This document shows, in pieces, positions 17,628-26,565 of a DNA stretch of 64,000 nt. Every line of letters starts with the position of its first letter. The stretch's first letter is position 1. The notes beneath the pieces are model-generated. The model searched no databases. It was not told the origin of the DNA and saw only the letters and a list, made by a program, of their open reading frames with translations. The translations under genes and the position numbers were made by a program. Location: assembly GCF_003094615.1 (NCBI RefSeq), contig NZ_QDKO01000032.1, forward strand, positions 62,001-126,000. Reading direction: 5' to 3'. This DNA is from Caulobacter radicis (GTDB lineage Bacteria > Pseudomonadota > Alphaproteobacteria > Caulobacterales > Caulobacteraceae).

Positions 17628-18596
17628 TTACAGCCACCTTGCCTTCTTGAAGCGCCGATAGAGCAGGGCGCAGACCACGCCGATGACGCCCAGGACCAGC
17701 GGATAGCCGAAGGTCCATTTCAGTTCCGGCATGTGTTCGAAGTTCATGCCGTAGACGCCAGCGACGGCGGTGGGCACGGCCAGCATGGCGGCCCAGGCGG
17801 CCAGTTGGCGGGTGATGACGCCCTGGCGCTGCTGCTCCAGCAGCGAACTGACCTCGAACACCGAATTGAGCACCTCGCCCAGGCCGGCGATCAGCAGGTC
17901 CACGCGCGCGACGTGGTCGCGGATGTCGCGGAAATAGGGCTTCACCTCGGGATCGATGCACGGCGTCTCGTGATGCTCGAGATAGCCGGCGACCTGGGCC
18001 ATGGGCCCCAGCAGCCGCAGGAACTTGGTCAGCTCGCGGCGCAGGGTGAACAGGCGGGTGATCTCGGCCCGGCTGAGGAAGGCGTCCAGCGCCCGCCGTT
18101 CCATCTCGGCCAGCTCGTCCTCGATGGCGTCGACCACCGGCAGGTAGCCGTCGACGATGAAGTCGAGCACGGCGTGCAGCACATAGTCGCCGCCATGGGC
18201 CAGCAGGGCGGGCATGGCCTCCAGGTGGGCGCGCAGCTCCAGGTGGGCGCGGGCCGAGCCGTGGCGGACGCTGATCAGGAAATGCGGGCCGACGAAGATG
18301 TCGGTCTCGCCGAAGACGATGCGGCTTTCGACCATCTGGGCGGTCTTGGCGACCACGAACAGCTGGTTGCCGTAGATGTCGACCTTGGGCATCTGCCGCG
18401 CGTGCAGGGCGTCCTCGACGGCCAGCGGGTGCAGGTCGAAGCGCTCCTGCAGGATGCGCAGTTCGTCCTCGGTGGGATCGACCAGGCCGATCCACACGAA
18501 TTCGCCGTCACGCGGCGCCAGGCTGCCTGGATCGTCGAGCCGGATATCCCGGACCCGCTTTCCGTCGACATAGGCGTAGGCGGCGACGACGCTCAT
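17628..18596 (-). CDS. corA: CorA family magnesium/cobalt transporter
   Basis: A 322-residue CorA-type ion channel. The ATG at 18596 is chosen because AGGAG sits six bases upstream; the frame stays open further upstream only because it runs through a repeat element. The N-terminal cytoplasmic alpha/beta domain (FVWIGLVDPTEDEL) leads into long helices. Two C-terminal membrane segments follow, with the signature YGMN at the end of the first (VAGVYGMNFEHMPEL). The C-terminus is basic (RRFKKARWL), as expected. Homopentamers carry Mg2+ across the inner membrane. It has no evident link to the sugar genes around it. Confidence 0.94.
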   Translation of the reverse strand: MSVVAAYAYVDGKRVRDIRLDDPGSLAPRDGEFVWIGLVDPTEDELRILQERFDLHPLAVEDALHARQMPKVDIYGNQLFVVAKTAQMVESRIVFGETDIFVGPHFLISVRHGSARAHLELRAHLEAMPALLAHGGDYVLHAVLDFIVDGYLPVVDAIEDELAEMERRALDAFLSRAEITRLFTLRRELTKFLRLLGPMAQVAGYLEHHETPCIDPEVKPYFRDIRDHVARVDLLIAGLGEVLNSVFEVSSLLEQQRQGVITRQLAAWAAMLAVPTAVAGVYGMNFEHMPELKWTFGYPLVLGVIGVVCALLYRRFKKARWL

Positions 18597-18656
18597 GAGG
18601 GCTCCTGCGTTGCAGGTTCGCAGATGGCGTGAACGGCGCGCGGGGGCAAGGGCCAG

Positions 18657-18791
18657 ATCCTCCCCCTGAAGGGGGAGGTGGCCCGGAGGGCCGGAGGGGG
18701 AAGTGCCCGGTGAGGTTACGGCAATCACTTCCGCCGAAGTCACTTCCCCCTCAGTCGCTTCGCGACAGCTCCCCCTTCAGGGGGAGCATCT
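18657..18791. repeat. intergenic inverted-repeat element, family B copy 4
   Basis: CTCCCCCTGAAGGGGGAG arms with internal GGCCCGGAGGGCC and GTCGCTTCGCGAC hairpins lie between corA and the GH39 gene, ending at the GH39 stop codon. Confidence 0.85.
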
Positions 18792-20360
18792 TCAAACCGG
18801 CTCCAGCGTCACCAGCACCAGGTCGTTCTGGCGCAGGGCGAAATCGAGCGTGGCGAGGCCGTCCTTGCCGACGGTGACCGTGCGATCGATCTCGGGCTTG
18901 TCGGCGGTCAGGGCCTGCAGCTTGCCGATCTGGTCCGGCGTCAGGCTCTTGGGCATGCCCAGCTCGATATAGGCGGTGTAGGCGTCGTTGGCGCGGAAGC
19001 CGGTGCGCTGGGCCCGCAGGCGGTAGCGGCCGGGCTTCAGGCCGGCGACGCTCAGCGCCGCGCCAGGCGCCTCGGCGGCCGGCTGAACCTTGGTGAAGTA
19101 GGAGCGGTTGCTGGTCGGCTGCACCGGCTGGCTGAAGTCCCAGACCAGGGCGGCGACCTTGCCGCCGTCCACCGAGGCGAGAACGCTATTGTCCGTAGAC
19201 GGAACTTCCTTGCCGCGCAGGGCCGCCAGGTACTTGTAGGCGAACCACGAGGGCTTGCGGACGCCCTCCGGATTCATCAGGCCAAAGCCGCCCTGGAACG
19301 GCGCGGTGGGCGGGCCGGGCTCTTCGAAGAGGTCGCTGTAGGTCCAGTAGCTCATGCCCTGGACGATCCCTTTGACGCCCTTCAGCTTGGCCAGGATGTA
19401 GGCGGCGCTGTGATAGCTGTCGTGCACCGGGTCGCGCGGCGTGTAGCTGGTGCTCCATTCGGTGAAGTAGAGCGGCAGGCCCGGATAGGCCGAGGCCTCG
19501 ATCTCGGCGCGCACCTTGCGTACGTCGCCGATGACGGCGTCGGGATTGGCCGACAGCTTGGTGTCGTCCTTGCCGTTTTCGTCGAGGAAGCCGCCCTCGA
19601 CGCCATAGGTGTGGGTGGTGACGAAGTCGACCGCCGCGCCATTGGCCTTGCAGTAGGCCAGGAACTCCGGAACCCAGGCCGCGCCCGCCGTCGACGGACC
19701 GCCGACACGCAAGGTCGGGTCGATCGCCTTGATGGTCTTGGCGGTCAGGGCATAGAGGTCGAAATAGACCTTCTGGTCGGCCTTCTCCCAGAAGCCGTCG
19801 AGATTGGGCTCGTTCCAGACCTCGAAGAACCAGGTGCGAACCTCGGCCTCGCCGTAGCGGCCGCGCAGGTGTTTGACGAACGCGTCGATCAGGTGGGCCC
19901 AGGGCTCGAACTGCGGGTGGGAGGTGTTGCCCTTCCACCAGAAGATCGTCAGGTCCGAGGTCTTCATGGCCTCGGGCGTGAAGCCCAGCTCGATGAAGGG
20001 CTTGAGGCCCATGGCCAGCAGGCGGTCGTACAGCTGGTCGATCTTGGTCCAGTCATAGACGATCTTGCCGTCGGCGCCTTTCTTCACCGTGCCCAGCACG
20101 TCGTGGAAGATGGCGTGGAAGCGGATGTAGCGGAACTTCAGCTCGTCGGACGCCGTCTTCAGCTGGGCCAGGCTGTCTTCGCGCAGCAGGGTGCCCGGAT
20201 AGTCCGAGCCGATCGACAGATCGAAGAAGCGGTCGACGGGCTGGGTGGCCTTGGCCAGGTCCAGCGCGATGGTCCGCTTGGCCGCGCCTGCGAAGGCGGG
20301 CAGGGAAGGCAGCGCTGTCAGGCTGGCGATGGTGGCCATCAGTCGGCGGCGCGAGAACAT
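18792..20360 (-). CDS. GH39 family beta-xylosidase
   Basis: A 522-residue exported glycosidase. The ATG at 20360 follows GGAAGGAAG and begins MFSRRRLMATIASLTALPS, a twin-arginine-like signal ending near AFAGA. The GH39 (beta/alpha)8 domain carries the acid/base Glu184 in EVWNEPNLDG and the nucleophile Glu301 in YFTEWSTSY. A C-terminal beta-sandwich follows. The family releases xylose from xylo-oligosaccharides. It lies downstream of xylD on the same strand, separated by a repeat element, so it may be at the end of the xyl operon or have its own promoter. The family is clear; beta-xylosidase is the main known activity. Confidence 0.9.
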   Translation of the reverse strand: MFSRRRLMATIASLTALPSLPAFAGAAKRTIALDLAKATQPVDRFFDLSIGSDYPGTLLREDSLAQLKTASDELKFRYIRFHAIFHDVLGTVKKGADGKIVYDWTKIDQLYDRLLAMGLKPFIELGFTPEAMKTSDLTIFWWKGNTSHPQFEPWAHLIDAFVKHLRGRYGEAEVRTWFFEVWNEPNLDGFWEKADQKVYFDLYALTAKTIKAIDPTLRVGGPSTAGAAWVPEFLAYCKANGAAVDFVTTHTYGVEGGFLDENGKDDTKLSANPDAVIGDVRKVRAEIEASAYPGLPLYFTEWSTSYTPRDPVHDSYHSAAYILAKLKGVKGIVQGMSYWTYSDLFEEPGPPTAPFQGGFGLMNPEGVRKPSWFAYKYLAALRGKEVPSTDNSVLASVDGGKVAALVWDFSQPVQPTSNRSYFTKVQPAAEAPGAALSVAGLKPGRYRLRAQRTGFRANDAYTAYIELGMPKSLTPDQIGKLQALTADKPEIDRTVTVGKDGLATLDFALRQNDLVLVTLEPV

Positions 20361-20393
20361 GGGCGTCTTCCTTCCTTTTTGACCCATTCAGTT

Positions 20394-20497
20394 CGTCATC
20401 CCGGCCGCAGCGAAGCGGAGAGCCGGGACCCAGGGGCGAGCGGCAGTGCGGCGGCCCCTGGGTCCCGGATAAGCCCTTCGGGCTTTCCGGGATGACG
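20394..20497. repeat. intergenic inverted-repeat element, family C copy 1
   Basis: GTCATCCCGG...GAGCCGGGACCCAGGGGC pairs with GCCCCTGGGTCCCGG...CCGGGATGAC. The same element recurs at 49472-49588. It separates xylD from the GH39 gene. Confidence 0.85.
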
Positions 20498-20517
20498 CGC
20501 GTGGGGTGTCTCTTGGG

Positions 20518-22311
20518 TCAGTGATTGTGCCTGGGCAGCTTGGACGCCAGGTCCTGGTACTTCACGGCGAATTCAAGCACCCCGCCGGTGTCGAGCTGGC
20601 TGGCGTGGGCGCGGTAGATCTCCTGCCAGGGGGTCATGGTCGCCGGCACGGCCGGGATTCCCTCCTTGCGGCGTTCGGCGATCACGGCCTCGTCCACCAG
20701 CGCGTCGCAGCGGCCGGTGTTGATGTCGATACGGATCACATCGCCGGTCCGCAGCCACGACAGGCCCCCGCCCACCGCGCTCTCGGGCGAGGCGTTGAGG
20801 ATCGAGGGGCTGTCGGCGGTGCCCGACTGGCGCCCGTCGCCCAGGGTGGGCAGGCTCATGATCCCCTTCTTCAGCAGGTGATCCGGCGGCTGCATGTTCA
20901 CGACCTCGGCCGAACCGGGCCAGCCGATCGGCCCCGCGCCGCGGATGACGAGGATGCAGCTTTCGTCGATGTTCAGGGCCGGGTCGTTGATGCGGGCGTG
21001 GTAGTCGTCCGAACCGTCGAAGACGATGGCGCGGGCCTCGAAAACGCCTTCCTGGCCCGGCTTGGACAGGTAGCGCTCGCGGAAGTCGGCGCCGATGACG
21101 CTGGCCTTCATGATCGCGAAGTCGAACAGGTTGCCGCGCAGAACGAGGAAACCCGCCTTTTCCGCCAAGGGCTCGGCATAGGGGAAGATCACCTCGCGGT
21201 CGTTGGTCTCACGCCCTTGCAGGTTCTCGCCCATGGTCTTGCCGGTGACGGTCAGCACGTCGCCATGCAGGCGGCCCTGCTGCAACAGCTCCCACAGCAC
21301 CGCCGGTGCGCCGCCGGCCCGGTGGAAGCGCTCGCCCAGGTACTTGCCGGCCGGCTGCATGTTGACGATCAGCGGGATGTCGTAGGCCGCCCGCCAGTCG
21401 TCGGCGGTGATCTCGAGCCCAGCATGCCGCGCCATGGCGGCGATATGGGGCTGGGCGTTGGTCGAGCCGCCGGCCGCCGCCACCAGGGCGATGGCGTTCT
21501 CGAAGGCCTTCCTGGTCAGGATGTCGAGCGGTTTGACGTCGTCATAGGCCAGGTCGACGATCCGCTGGCCGGTGCGATAGGCCATCTGGCCGCGCTCGCG
21601 GTACGGGGCGGGGATCGCCGCGCAGCCGGTCAGCGACAGGCCAAGCGCCTCGGCCACGGCGTTCATGGTCGAGGCCGTGCCCATGGTGTTGCAGTGGCCC
21701 GCCGAGGAGGCCGAGGAGGCCGCGCGCTCGATGAACTCGTTCTCGTCGATCTCGCCGGCCGCCAGCTTGCGGCGCGAGCGCCAGATCACTGTGCCCGAAC
21801 CGACCAGCTCGCCCTCGTGCCAGCCGTCCAGCATCGGGCCGCCAGACAGGACGATGGCCGGGATGTTGACCGTGGTGGCGGCCATGATGCCGGCCGGCGT
21901 GGTCTTGTCGCAGCCGGTGGTCAGCACCACGGCGTCGATCGGATAGCCGTGCAGGGTCTCGACGAGGCCCAGGTACGACAGGTTCCGGTCCAGCGCCGCC
22001 GTCGGGCGGCGGCAGTTCTCGAAGATCGGGTGGACCGGGAACTCCATCGGAATGCCGCCAGCGTCGCGGATGCCGTCGCGCACCCGGGTCACCAGGTCCA
22101 GGTGGATGCGGTTGCACGGCGAGATGTCGCTGCCGGTCTGGGCGATGCCGATGATCGGCTTGCCGCTGCGCAGCTCTTCCGGGGTGATCCCGTAGTTCAT
22201 GAAGCGCTCCAGGTAGAGCGCGGTCATGTCGATGTGGTCGGGGTTGTCGAACCAGTCGCGCGAGCGGAACCGGCGCGGCGTACGGCTCGAAACGTTATTG
22301 GCGGAGGTCAA
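20518..22311 (-). CDS. xylD: xylonate dehydratase (IlvD/Edd family)
   Basis: A 597-residue Fe-S dehydratase converting D-xylonate to 2-keto-3-deoxy-D-xylonate, third step of the Caulobacter oxidative (Weimberg) pathway. Cluster-ligand cysteines are visible at Cys66 (SDISPCNRIH), Cys134 (TTGCDKTT) and Cys207 (GHCNTMGTAST). They match the arrangement of the C. crescentus enzyme as I recall it, with a short N-terminal extension here. The strict IlvD/Edd motifs and the C-terminal CDALVDEAVIAERR region are intact. It overlaps the end of xylC by 17 bp, so the two are translationally coupled. Confidence 0.97.
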   Translation of the reverse strand: MTSANNVSSRTPRRFRSRDWFDNPDHIDMTALYLERFMNYGITPEELRSGKPIIGIAQTGSDISPCNRIHLDLVTRVRDGIRDAGGIPMEFPVHPIFENCRRPTAALDRNLSYLGLVETLHGYPIDAVVLTTGCDKTTPAGIMAATTVNIPAIVLSGGPMLDGWHEGELVGSGTVIWRSRRKLAAGEIDENEFIERAASSASSAGHCNTMGTASTMNAVAEALGLSLTGCAAIPAPYRERGQMAYRTGQRIVDLAYDDVKPLDILTRKAFENAIALVAAAGGSTNAQPHIAAMARHAGLEITADDWRAAYDIPLIVNMQPAGKYLGERFHRAGGAPAVLWELLQQGRLHGDVLTVTGKTMGENLQGRETNDREVIFPYAEPLAEKAGFLVLRGNLFDFAIMKASVIGADFRERYLSKPGQEGVFEARAIVFDGSDDYHARINDPALNIDESCILVIRGAGPIGWPGSAEVVNMQPPDHLLKKGIMSLPTLGDGRQSGTADSPSILNASPESAVGGGLSWLRTGDVIRIDINTGRCDALVDEAVIAERRKEGIPAVPATMTPWQEIYRAHASQLDTGGVLEFAVKYQDLASKLPRHNH

Positions 22312-23170
22312 GGCGCACCTCGTATTGGGGCTGCCCGGCGACGTCGACGGGCAGGGCGAACAGGCCCCCGCAGAGCGGGGCGGCGGCGAGCTGCTCGTCG
22401 CTCAGGCCTTTGCGGGCGGTGGTGAAGTAGAGGGTCTTCAGGTCCGGTCCGCCAAAACACGGCTTGGTGACGTTGATGGCCGGCAGCTCGACGCGCCGCA
22501 CGACCTGGCCTTCCGGCGAGATGCGGATGGCGCCGCGACCGCCCCACAGGGCCGTCCAGACGAAGCCTTCGGCGTCGACCACCGAGCCGTCGGGCCAGGC
22601 GTCGTCGATCGTCAGGCGGAAGAACTCGCGCTTGTTCGACAGGCCGCCGTCTTCGCCGACGTCGAAGGCCCAGATTACCTTTCCGAGGGTGTCGGTGTGG
22701 TAGAAGGTCGCCCCGTCCGGCGAGACGGCCGGGCCGTTGGTGATGCAGATGCCGGCGTCGTGCCGGGTCAGCGAGCCGTCGGCTTCCAGCCGGTACAGCG
22801 CGCCGCTGTCGGCTTCTTCCGCGTCATGCATGGTGCCGAACCACAGGCGGCCTTCCGCGTCGACCGTGGAGTCGTTGGGACGGTTGTCGAGGCTGGCGTC
22901 CTCGATTTCCGAGATGAAGGTGAAGCCCAGTTCCGGCGTGAAGTGGTGCAGGCCGCTCTTGAGGCCGGCGACGAAGCCGCCGCCGACGCGCGGCGCGACG
23001 AAGGTCACCTGGCCGGGCGAGTCCCAGCTGGCGGTCTCGCCGGTGGCCGGGGTGTAGCGGTGGACCCTGTGGCCCTTGATGTCGACGAACCAGACGGCGT
23101 CGCCATGCCAGATCGGCCCTTCGCCGAGCGTGGCCTTCAGGTCCCAGACGCAGGTGGGGGCAGCGGACAT
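22295..23170 (-). CDS. xylC: xylono-lactonase (SMP-30/gluconolactonase family)
   Basis: A 291-residue six-bladed propeller lactonase that opens the D-xylonolactone made by XylB. SMP-30 signatures: the metal ligand Glu17 in LGEGPIWH, then ITNGPAVSPDGATFYHTDT with the conserved Asn and Asp, and DDAWPDGSVVDAEGFVW. There is no signal peptide, so it is cytoplasmic. Its 3' end overlaps xylD. A family A repeat pair separates it from xylB, which is unusual inside an operon. Product assignment rests on family plus gene order. Confidence 0.93.
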   Translation of the reverse strand: MSAAPTCVWDLKATLGEGPIWHGDAVWFVDIKGHRVHRYTPATGETASWDSPGQVTFVAPRVGGGFVAGLKSGLHHFTPELGFTFISEIEDASLDNRPNDSTVDAEGRLWFGTMHDAEEADSGALYRLEADGSLTRHDAGICITNGPAVSPDGATFYHTDTLGKVIWAFDVGEDGGLSNKREFFRLTIDDAWPDGSVVDAEGFVWTALWGGRGAIRISPEGQVVRRVELPAINVTKPCFGGPDLKTLYFTTARKGLSDEQLAAAPLCGGLFALPVDVAGQPQYEVRLDLRQ

Positions 23171-23191
23171 TTTGGTCTTCCCGTGGGCCCG

Positions 23192-23277
23192 CCCTCGTCC
23201 TTCGACAAGCTCAGGATGAGGGCTATTTCAGTCTTCGCAGTAGAAACCCTCATCCTGAGCTTGTCGAAGGACGAGGG
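23192..23277. repeat. intergenic inverted-repeat element, family A copy 2, inside the xyl operon
   Basis: CCCTCGTCCTTCGACAAGCT and its long inverted copy 23247-23277 are about 31 bp each, separated by 24 bp. The RNA should fold into a strong stem-loop between xylB and xylC. Confidence 0.9.
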
Positions 23278-23294
23278 TTTCGGTCCCGCTCAGC

Positions 23295-24041
23295 TTATCG
23301 CCAGCCGGCGTCGATCCAGTATTCGTGGCCGGTGCACAGGCTGCCGTCGTCCGAGGCCAGGAACAGAACCAGCGAGGCGACGTTGGCCGGCAGGATGCGG
23401 CCCTTGACGGCCTGGGCCTTGACGATCTCGGCCTCGCCCTCGGGCGTGTACCACTTCTCCTGGCGCTTGGTCTTGACGTTGCCCGGCACCACGCAGGTGA
23501 CGCGGATGTCGTCGGGGCCCAGCTCGCGGGCCAGGGCGCGGGTCATGCCCTCGATGCCGGCCTTGGCGGTTTCGTAGAGGACGAGGTCCTCCAGGCCCAG
23601 GTGCCAGCTGATCGAGCCGAAGTTGATGATCGCGCCGCCGCCGCGGGCCTTCATGCCGGGGGCCGCGGCCTGGGCGCAGAACAGCATGTGACGCAGGTTC
23701 ACGTTGATGCGGTTGTCCCAGTAGGCCGGGGTCACGTCGGCCAGGCTGTGACGGTCGTCGTTGCCGGCGTTGTTGACCAGCACGTCGATCGGGCCGGTCT
23801 CGGCGAAGAACGCCTTCACGGCTTCGAGGTCGGTCAGGTCGACCGGCTTGAACACCGGCTTGATGGCGGCGTCCGCAAGCTCGGCGACCAGGGCTTGCGA
23901 GTCCTCGACGGCGATATCGACGAAGATCACTTCCGCCCCTTGGCGCGCGAAAGCGGTGGTGATGCCCGCGCCGATGCCGGAGCCGCCGCCGGTGATGACG
24001 ACGCGCTTGCCCTGGAGGCTGGGATAGATGGCAGAGGACAT
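23295..24041 (-). CDS. xylB: NAD-dependent D-xylose 1-dehydrogenase (SDR family)
   Basis: A 248-residue short-chain dehydrogenase oxidising D-xylose to D-xylonolactone. The Rossmann motif is TGGGSGIGAG; NNAGNDDRH follows. The catalytic Ser (FGSISWHLG) and Tyr/Lys (YETAKAG) are present. The C-terminus GHEYWIDAGWR matches the C. crescentus XylB end that I remember. It lies 30 bp downstream of xylX with no room for xylA, and upstream of xylC across a repeat element. Cytoplasmic. Expected to be xylose-induced through XylR. Confidence 0.96.
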   Translation of the reverse strand: MSSAIYPSLQGKRVVITGGGSGIGAGITTAFARQGAEVIFVDIAVEDSQALVAELADAAIKPVFKPVDLTDLEAVKAFFAETGPIDVLVNNAGNDDRHSLADVTPAYWDNRINVNLRHMLFCAQAAAPGMKARGGGAIINFGSISWHLGLEDLVLYETAKAGIEGMTRALARELGPDDIRVTCVVPGNVKTKRQEKWYTPEGEAEIVKAQAVKGRILPANVASLVLFLASDDGSLCTGHEYWIDAGWR

Positions 24042-24071
24042 GCGCTTACGCCTGGAAAGAGGAAACGAGGG

Positions 24072-25226
24072 TCACAGCAGGCCGCGGCCGGCCAGGTTGC
24101 GGATCAGGGCCGAGATGCCGAAGGTCCAGGGCTTGGCCTGGTCGCAGGTGGTCACCTCGTTCTCGAGCACGCCCAGCTTGGGGGTCGAGACGCGGACGCG
24201 GTCGCCGATCTTATGGGTGAAGCCCTGGCCGGGAGCGTCGCGGTCCTGGATCGGGGCGAACATGGTGCCCAGGAACAGCACGAAGCCGTCCGGATACTGG
24301 TGCTGCTTGCCATAGGCCTGACCGGCCAGCACGGCCGGATCGCGGCTGATCAGGCTCATGTTCGACTTGCCGTCGAGCACGAAGTCGTCGCGGCCGGTGA
24401 TCTTCAGCTCGACCTCGGCGCTGCGCACTTCGTCGAGGCTGAACGAGGCGTCGAACAGGCGGAAGAACGGACCGATCGAGCAGGAGGCGTTGTTGTCCTT
24501 GGCCTTGCTGAGCAGCAGGGCCGAGCGGCCCTCGAAGTCGCGCAGGTTGACGTCGTTGCCCAGCGACGCGCCGCGGATCTCGCCCGAGCCGTCGACCAGC
24601 AGCACGACTTCCGGCTCGGGGTTGTTCCAGTGGCTGTCCTTGCGGACGCCGACCTGGTCGCCCCAGCCCATCGACGACAGCGTCGGGCCCTTGGTGAAGA
24701 TTTCGGCGTCGGGGCCGATGGCCACTTCCAGGTACTGCGACCACAGGCCGTCGGCGACGAGCGCCTCCTTGAGGCGCGCGGCGCCTTCCGAGCCCGGCTC
24801 GACGCTCTTGAGGTCGCCGCCCATGCGATCGGACAGCTGCTGGCGGATTTCCAGGGCCTTGGCGGCGTCGCCGCGGGCGCGCTCCTCGATCACCCGTTCC
24901 AGGGTCGAGACGGCGAAGGTGACGCCGGCGGCCTTCAGGCATTGCAAGTCGACGGGGGCCAGCAGCTTGGCCGGCGCATTGCCCTGCGGGTCGTCCCAGA
25001 CGGGGCGCAGGTCCAGCTTCTCCAGCGGACCCTTGTCCAGGCCGCGCGGGATGGCGTCACCCGGGGCGTAGGCGTTCATCAGGTCGGCGACGGTGGGGGC
25101 GATCTTGCTGACGTCCTCGACGTGGCCGCCGCGGATCAGGACGGGGGTCGGGCCCTGGCCAAAGTCGATGCGGCCCAGAAGGGTCGCTTCCCGCCAGTCC
25201 TCGGGAAGGTATTGTGTCACGCCCAC
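24072..25226 (-). CDS. xylX: 2-keto-3-deoxy-D-xylonate dehydratase (fumarylacetoacetase-like)
   Basis: A 384-residue FAH-superfamily enzyme making alpha-ketoglutarate semialdehyde from 2-keto-3-deoxyxylonate, step four of the xylose pathway. The GTG at 25226 is chosen because AAAGGGAG lies about seven bases upstream and it begins GVTQYLPEDWREATLLGRID, aligning with the recalled C. crescentus XylX. An ATG further upstream would add a basic tail. FAH signatures include NPEPEVVLLVDGSGEI and GDRVRVSTPKLG. It is the first gene of the xyl operon, with a perfect TGTTAGCGCTAACA operator about 68 bp before the start. Confidence 0.94.
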   Translation of the reverse strand: MGVTQYLPEDWREATLLGRIDFGQGPTPVLIRGGHVEDVSKIAPTVADLMNAYAPGDAIPRGLDKGPLEKLDLRPVWDDPQGNAPAKLLAPVDLQCLKAAGVTFAVSTLERVIEERARGDAAKALEIRQQLSDRMGGDLKSVEPGSEGAARLKEALVADGLWSQYLEVAIGPDAEIFTKGPTLSSMGWGDQVGVRKDSHWNNPEPEVVLLVDGSGEIRGASLGNDVNLRDFEGRSALLLSKAKDNNASCSIGPFFRLFDASFSLDEVRSAEVELKITGRDDFVLDGKSNMSLISRDPAVLAGQAYGKQHQYPDGFVLFLGTMFAPIQDRDAPGQGFTHKIGDRVRVSTPKLGVLENEVTTCDQAKPWTFGISALIRNLAGRGLL

Positions 25227-25293
25227 CGCGTTTTCTCCCTTTCGCGCGGGCAGGGATCGTCGCCCCGCCGCCACGCTTCGTAACTCCATGACT

Positions 25294-25307
25294 TGTTAGC
25301 GCTAACA
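25294..25307. promoter_or_regulatory. XylR operator at the xylX promoter
   Basis: TGTTAGCGCTAACA is a perfect 14-bp palindrome of LacI-family type, about 70 bp before the xylX start. It closely resembles the operator reported for C. crescentus XylR, as I recall it. Confidence 0.85.
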
Positions 25308-25408
25308 TGTGCGGGGGCGCAAGGGAGTTGTCTGACAACTCAAAACTCATGCCTGCCGACACGCGGTCGCGCCGCAACGAGCCCACCTCTCCCTCTGGGA
25401 GAGGGGAT

Positions 25409-26464
25409 CTAGGTCGGCGCCGGACCCGCCGAGTCCCGCACGATCAGGGTGTGGGGATGCATCAACTGCCGCGGCTCGCCCGTGCCGTCGCGGTGGCGGC
25501 GGATCTCTTCCAGCACCAGGTCGACGGCGGCGCGGGCCATGGCGGCGATGGGCTGGTGGACGGTGGTCAGGGCCGGCCAGATGTTGGCGGCGATCGAGGT
25601 GTCGTCGAAGCCGACGATCGAGACGTCGCCGGGCACGTCGAGGCCCAGGCGGTGCGCCAGACCGGCGGTGGCGGCGGCCATGTCGTCGTTGGCGGCGAAG
25701 ATCGCCGTCGGGCGCTCCTTGACGTTCAGCAGCCGTTCGGCCGCCTCCAGGCCCGAGCGGTAGGTGAAGTAGCCCTGCTCGACGCGGACGTCCTCCTGCG
25801 GGATCCCGGCCGCCTTCAGGGCGGTCATGAAGCCGTCCATCCGCTGCTGGCTGACCGTCTGGTTGGGGTGGCCCTTGATGAAGCCGAAGCGCTTGTGGCC
25901 CAGGGCCAGCAGGTGCTGGGTCAGCTCGAAGGCGGCCGCCTCGTTATCGATGCGGATGGTGGCCATGTCGCTGCTGGCCGTGCCCGGCGCGACGGCCACG
26001 GCGGCGGCGCCGGCGGCCTTCACCTCGGCCAGCACGGTCTGGGATTCGCACAGCGGCGGCGGCAGGATCAGGCCGTCGACGCCGGTCTTCAGCAGGCGGG
26101 CCAGGGTGGCGCCGGCCAGCTCCGGCTCGGCGCATTTCTCGATGACGATCTGCGAGCCGGTGCGGCTGCTCTCGTCGAGGGCGCCGACCAGGAACTCCGA
26201 CAGGTAGCCGGTCGAGGGGTTGTCGTAGAGCAGGCCGATGCGGAACGGGGCGCTGCCCGCCAGGCTGCGGGCGGCCGGGTTGGGGGCGTAATTCAGCTCG
26301 GCGATGGCCTGCTCGACCAGCGCCCGCGTCTCTTCCTTGACGGTGGCCTCGCGGTTGATGACCCGCGAGACGGTCATCGGCGACACGCCGGCGCGGGCCG
26401 CGACGTCGCGGATCGTCGCGCTCTGGCTGCTGCGCCGCCGGGTGCGCTCGGTGCGTTCGTTCAT
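25409..26464 (-). CDS. xylR: LacI-family transcriptional regulator, xylose repressor
   Basis: A 351-residue LacI-type repressor. The ATG at 26464 begins MNERTERTRRRSSQSATIRD. The helix-turn-helix follows (TIRDVAARAGVSPMTVSRVIN) with hinge motif PNPAARSLA. The periplasmic-binding-protein-like sugar domain contains VSIVGFDDTSIAANIWPALT, a LacI hallmark. It lies just upstream of xylX on the same strand, with the GCGC-core palindrome between them, so it is the natural repressor of the xyl operon, released by D-xylose. Another LacI protein encoded elsewhere may serve the CCGG-core sites. Confidence 0.9.
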   Translation of the reverse strand: MNERTERTRRRSSQSATIRDVAARAGVSPMTVSRVINREATVKEETRALVEQAIAELNYAPNPAARSLAGSAPFRIGLLYDNPSTGYLSEFLVGALDESSRTGSQIVIEKCAEPELAGATLARLLKTGVDGLILPPPLCESQTVLAEVKAAGAAAVAVAPGTASSDMATIRIDNEAAAFELTQHLLALGHKRFGFIKGHPNQTVSQQRMDGFMTALKAAGIPQEDVRVEQGYFTYRSGLEAAERLLNVKERPTAIFAANDDMAAATAGLAHRLGLDVPGDVSIVGFDDTSIAANIWPALTTVHQPIAAMARAAVDLVLEEIRRHRDGTGEPRQLMHPHTLIVRDSAGPAPT

Positions 26465-26565
26465 ACTGAAAAGTCCGTCCCTTTTGGGCGAGTCTAGACC
26501 GTTTCTCGCGCCAGGGGGAAGCGGGGCCTTGGTCGAGCCTCCCGGCAAGGCGTAGGGAAGGGGGC

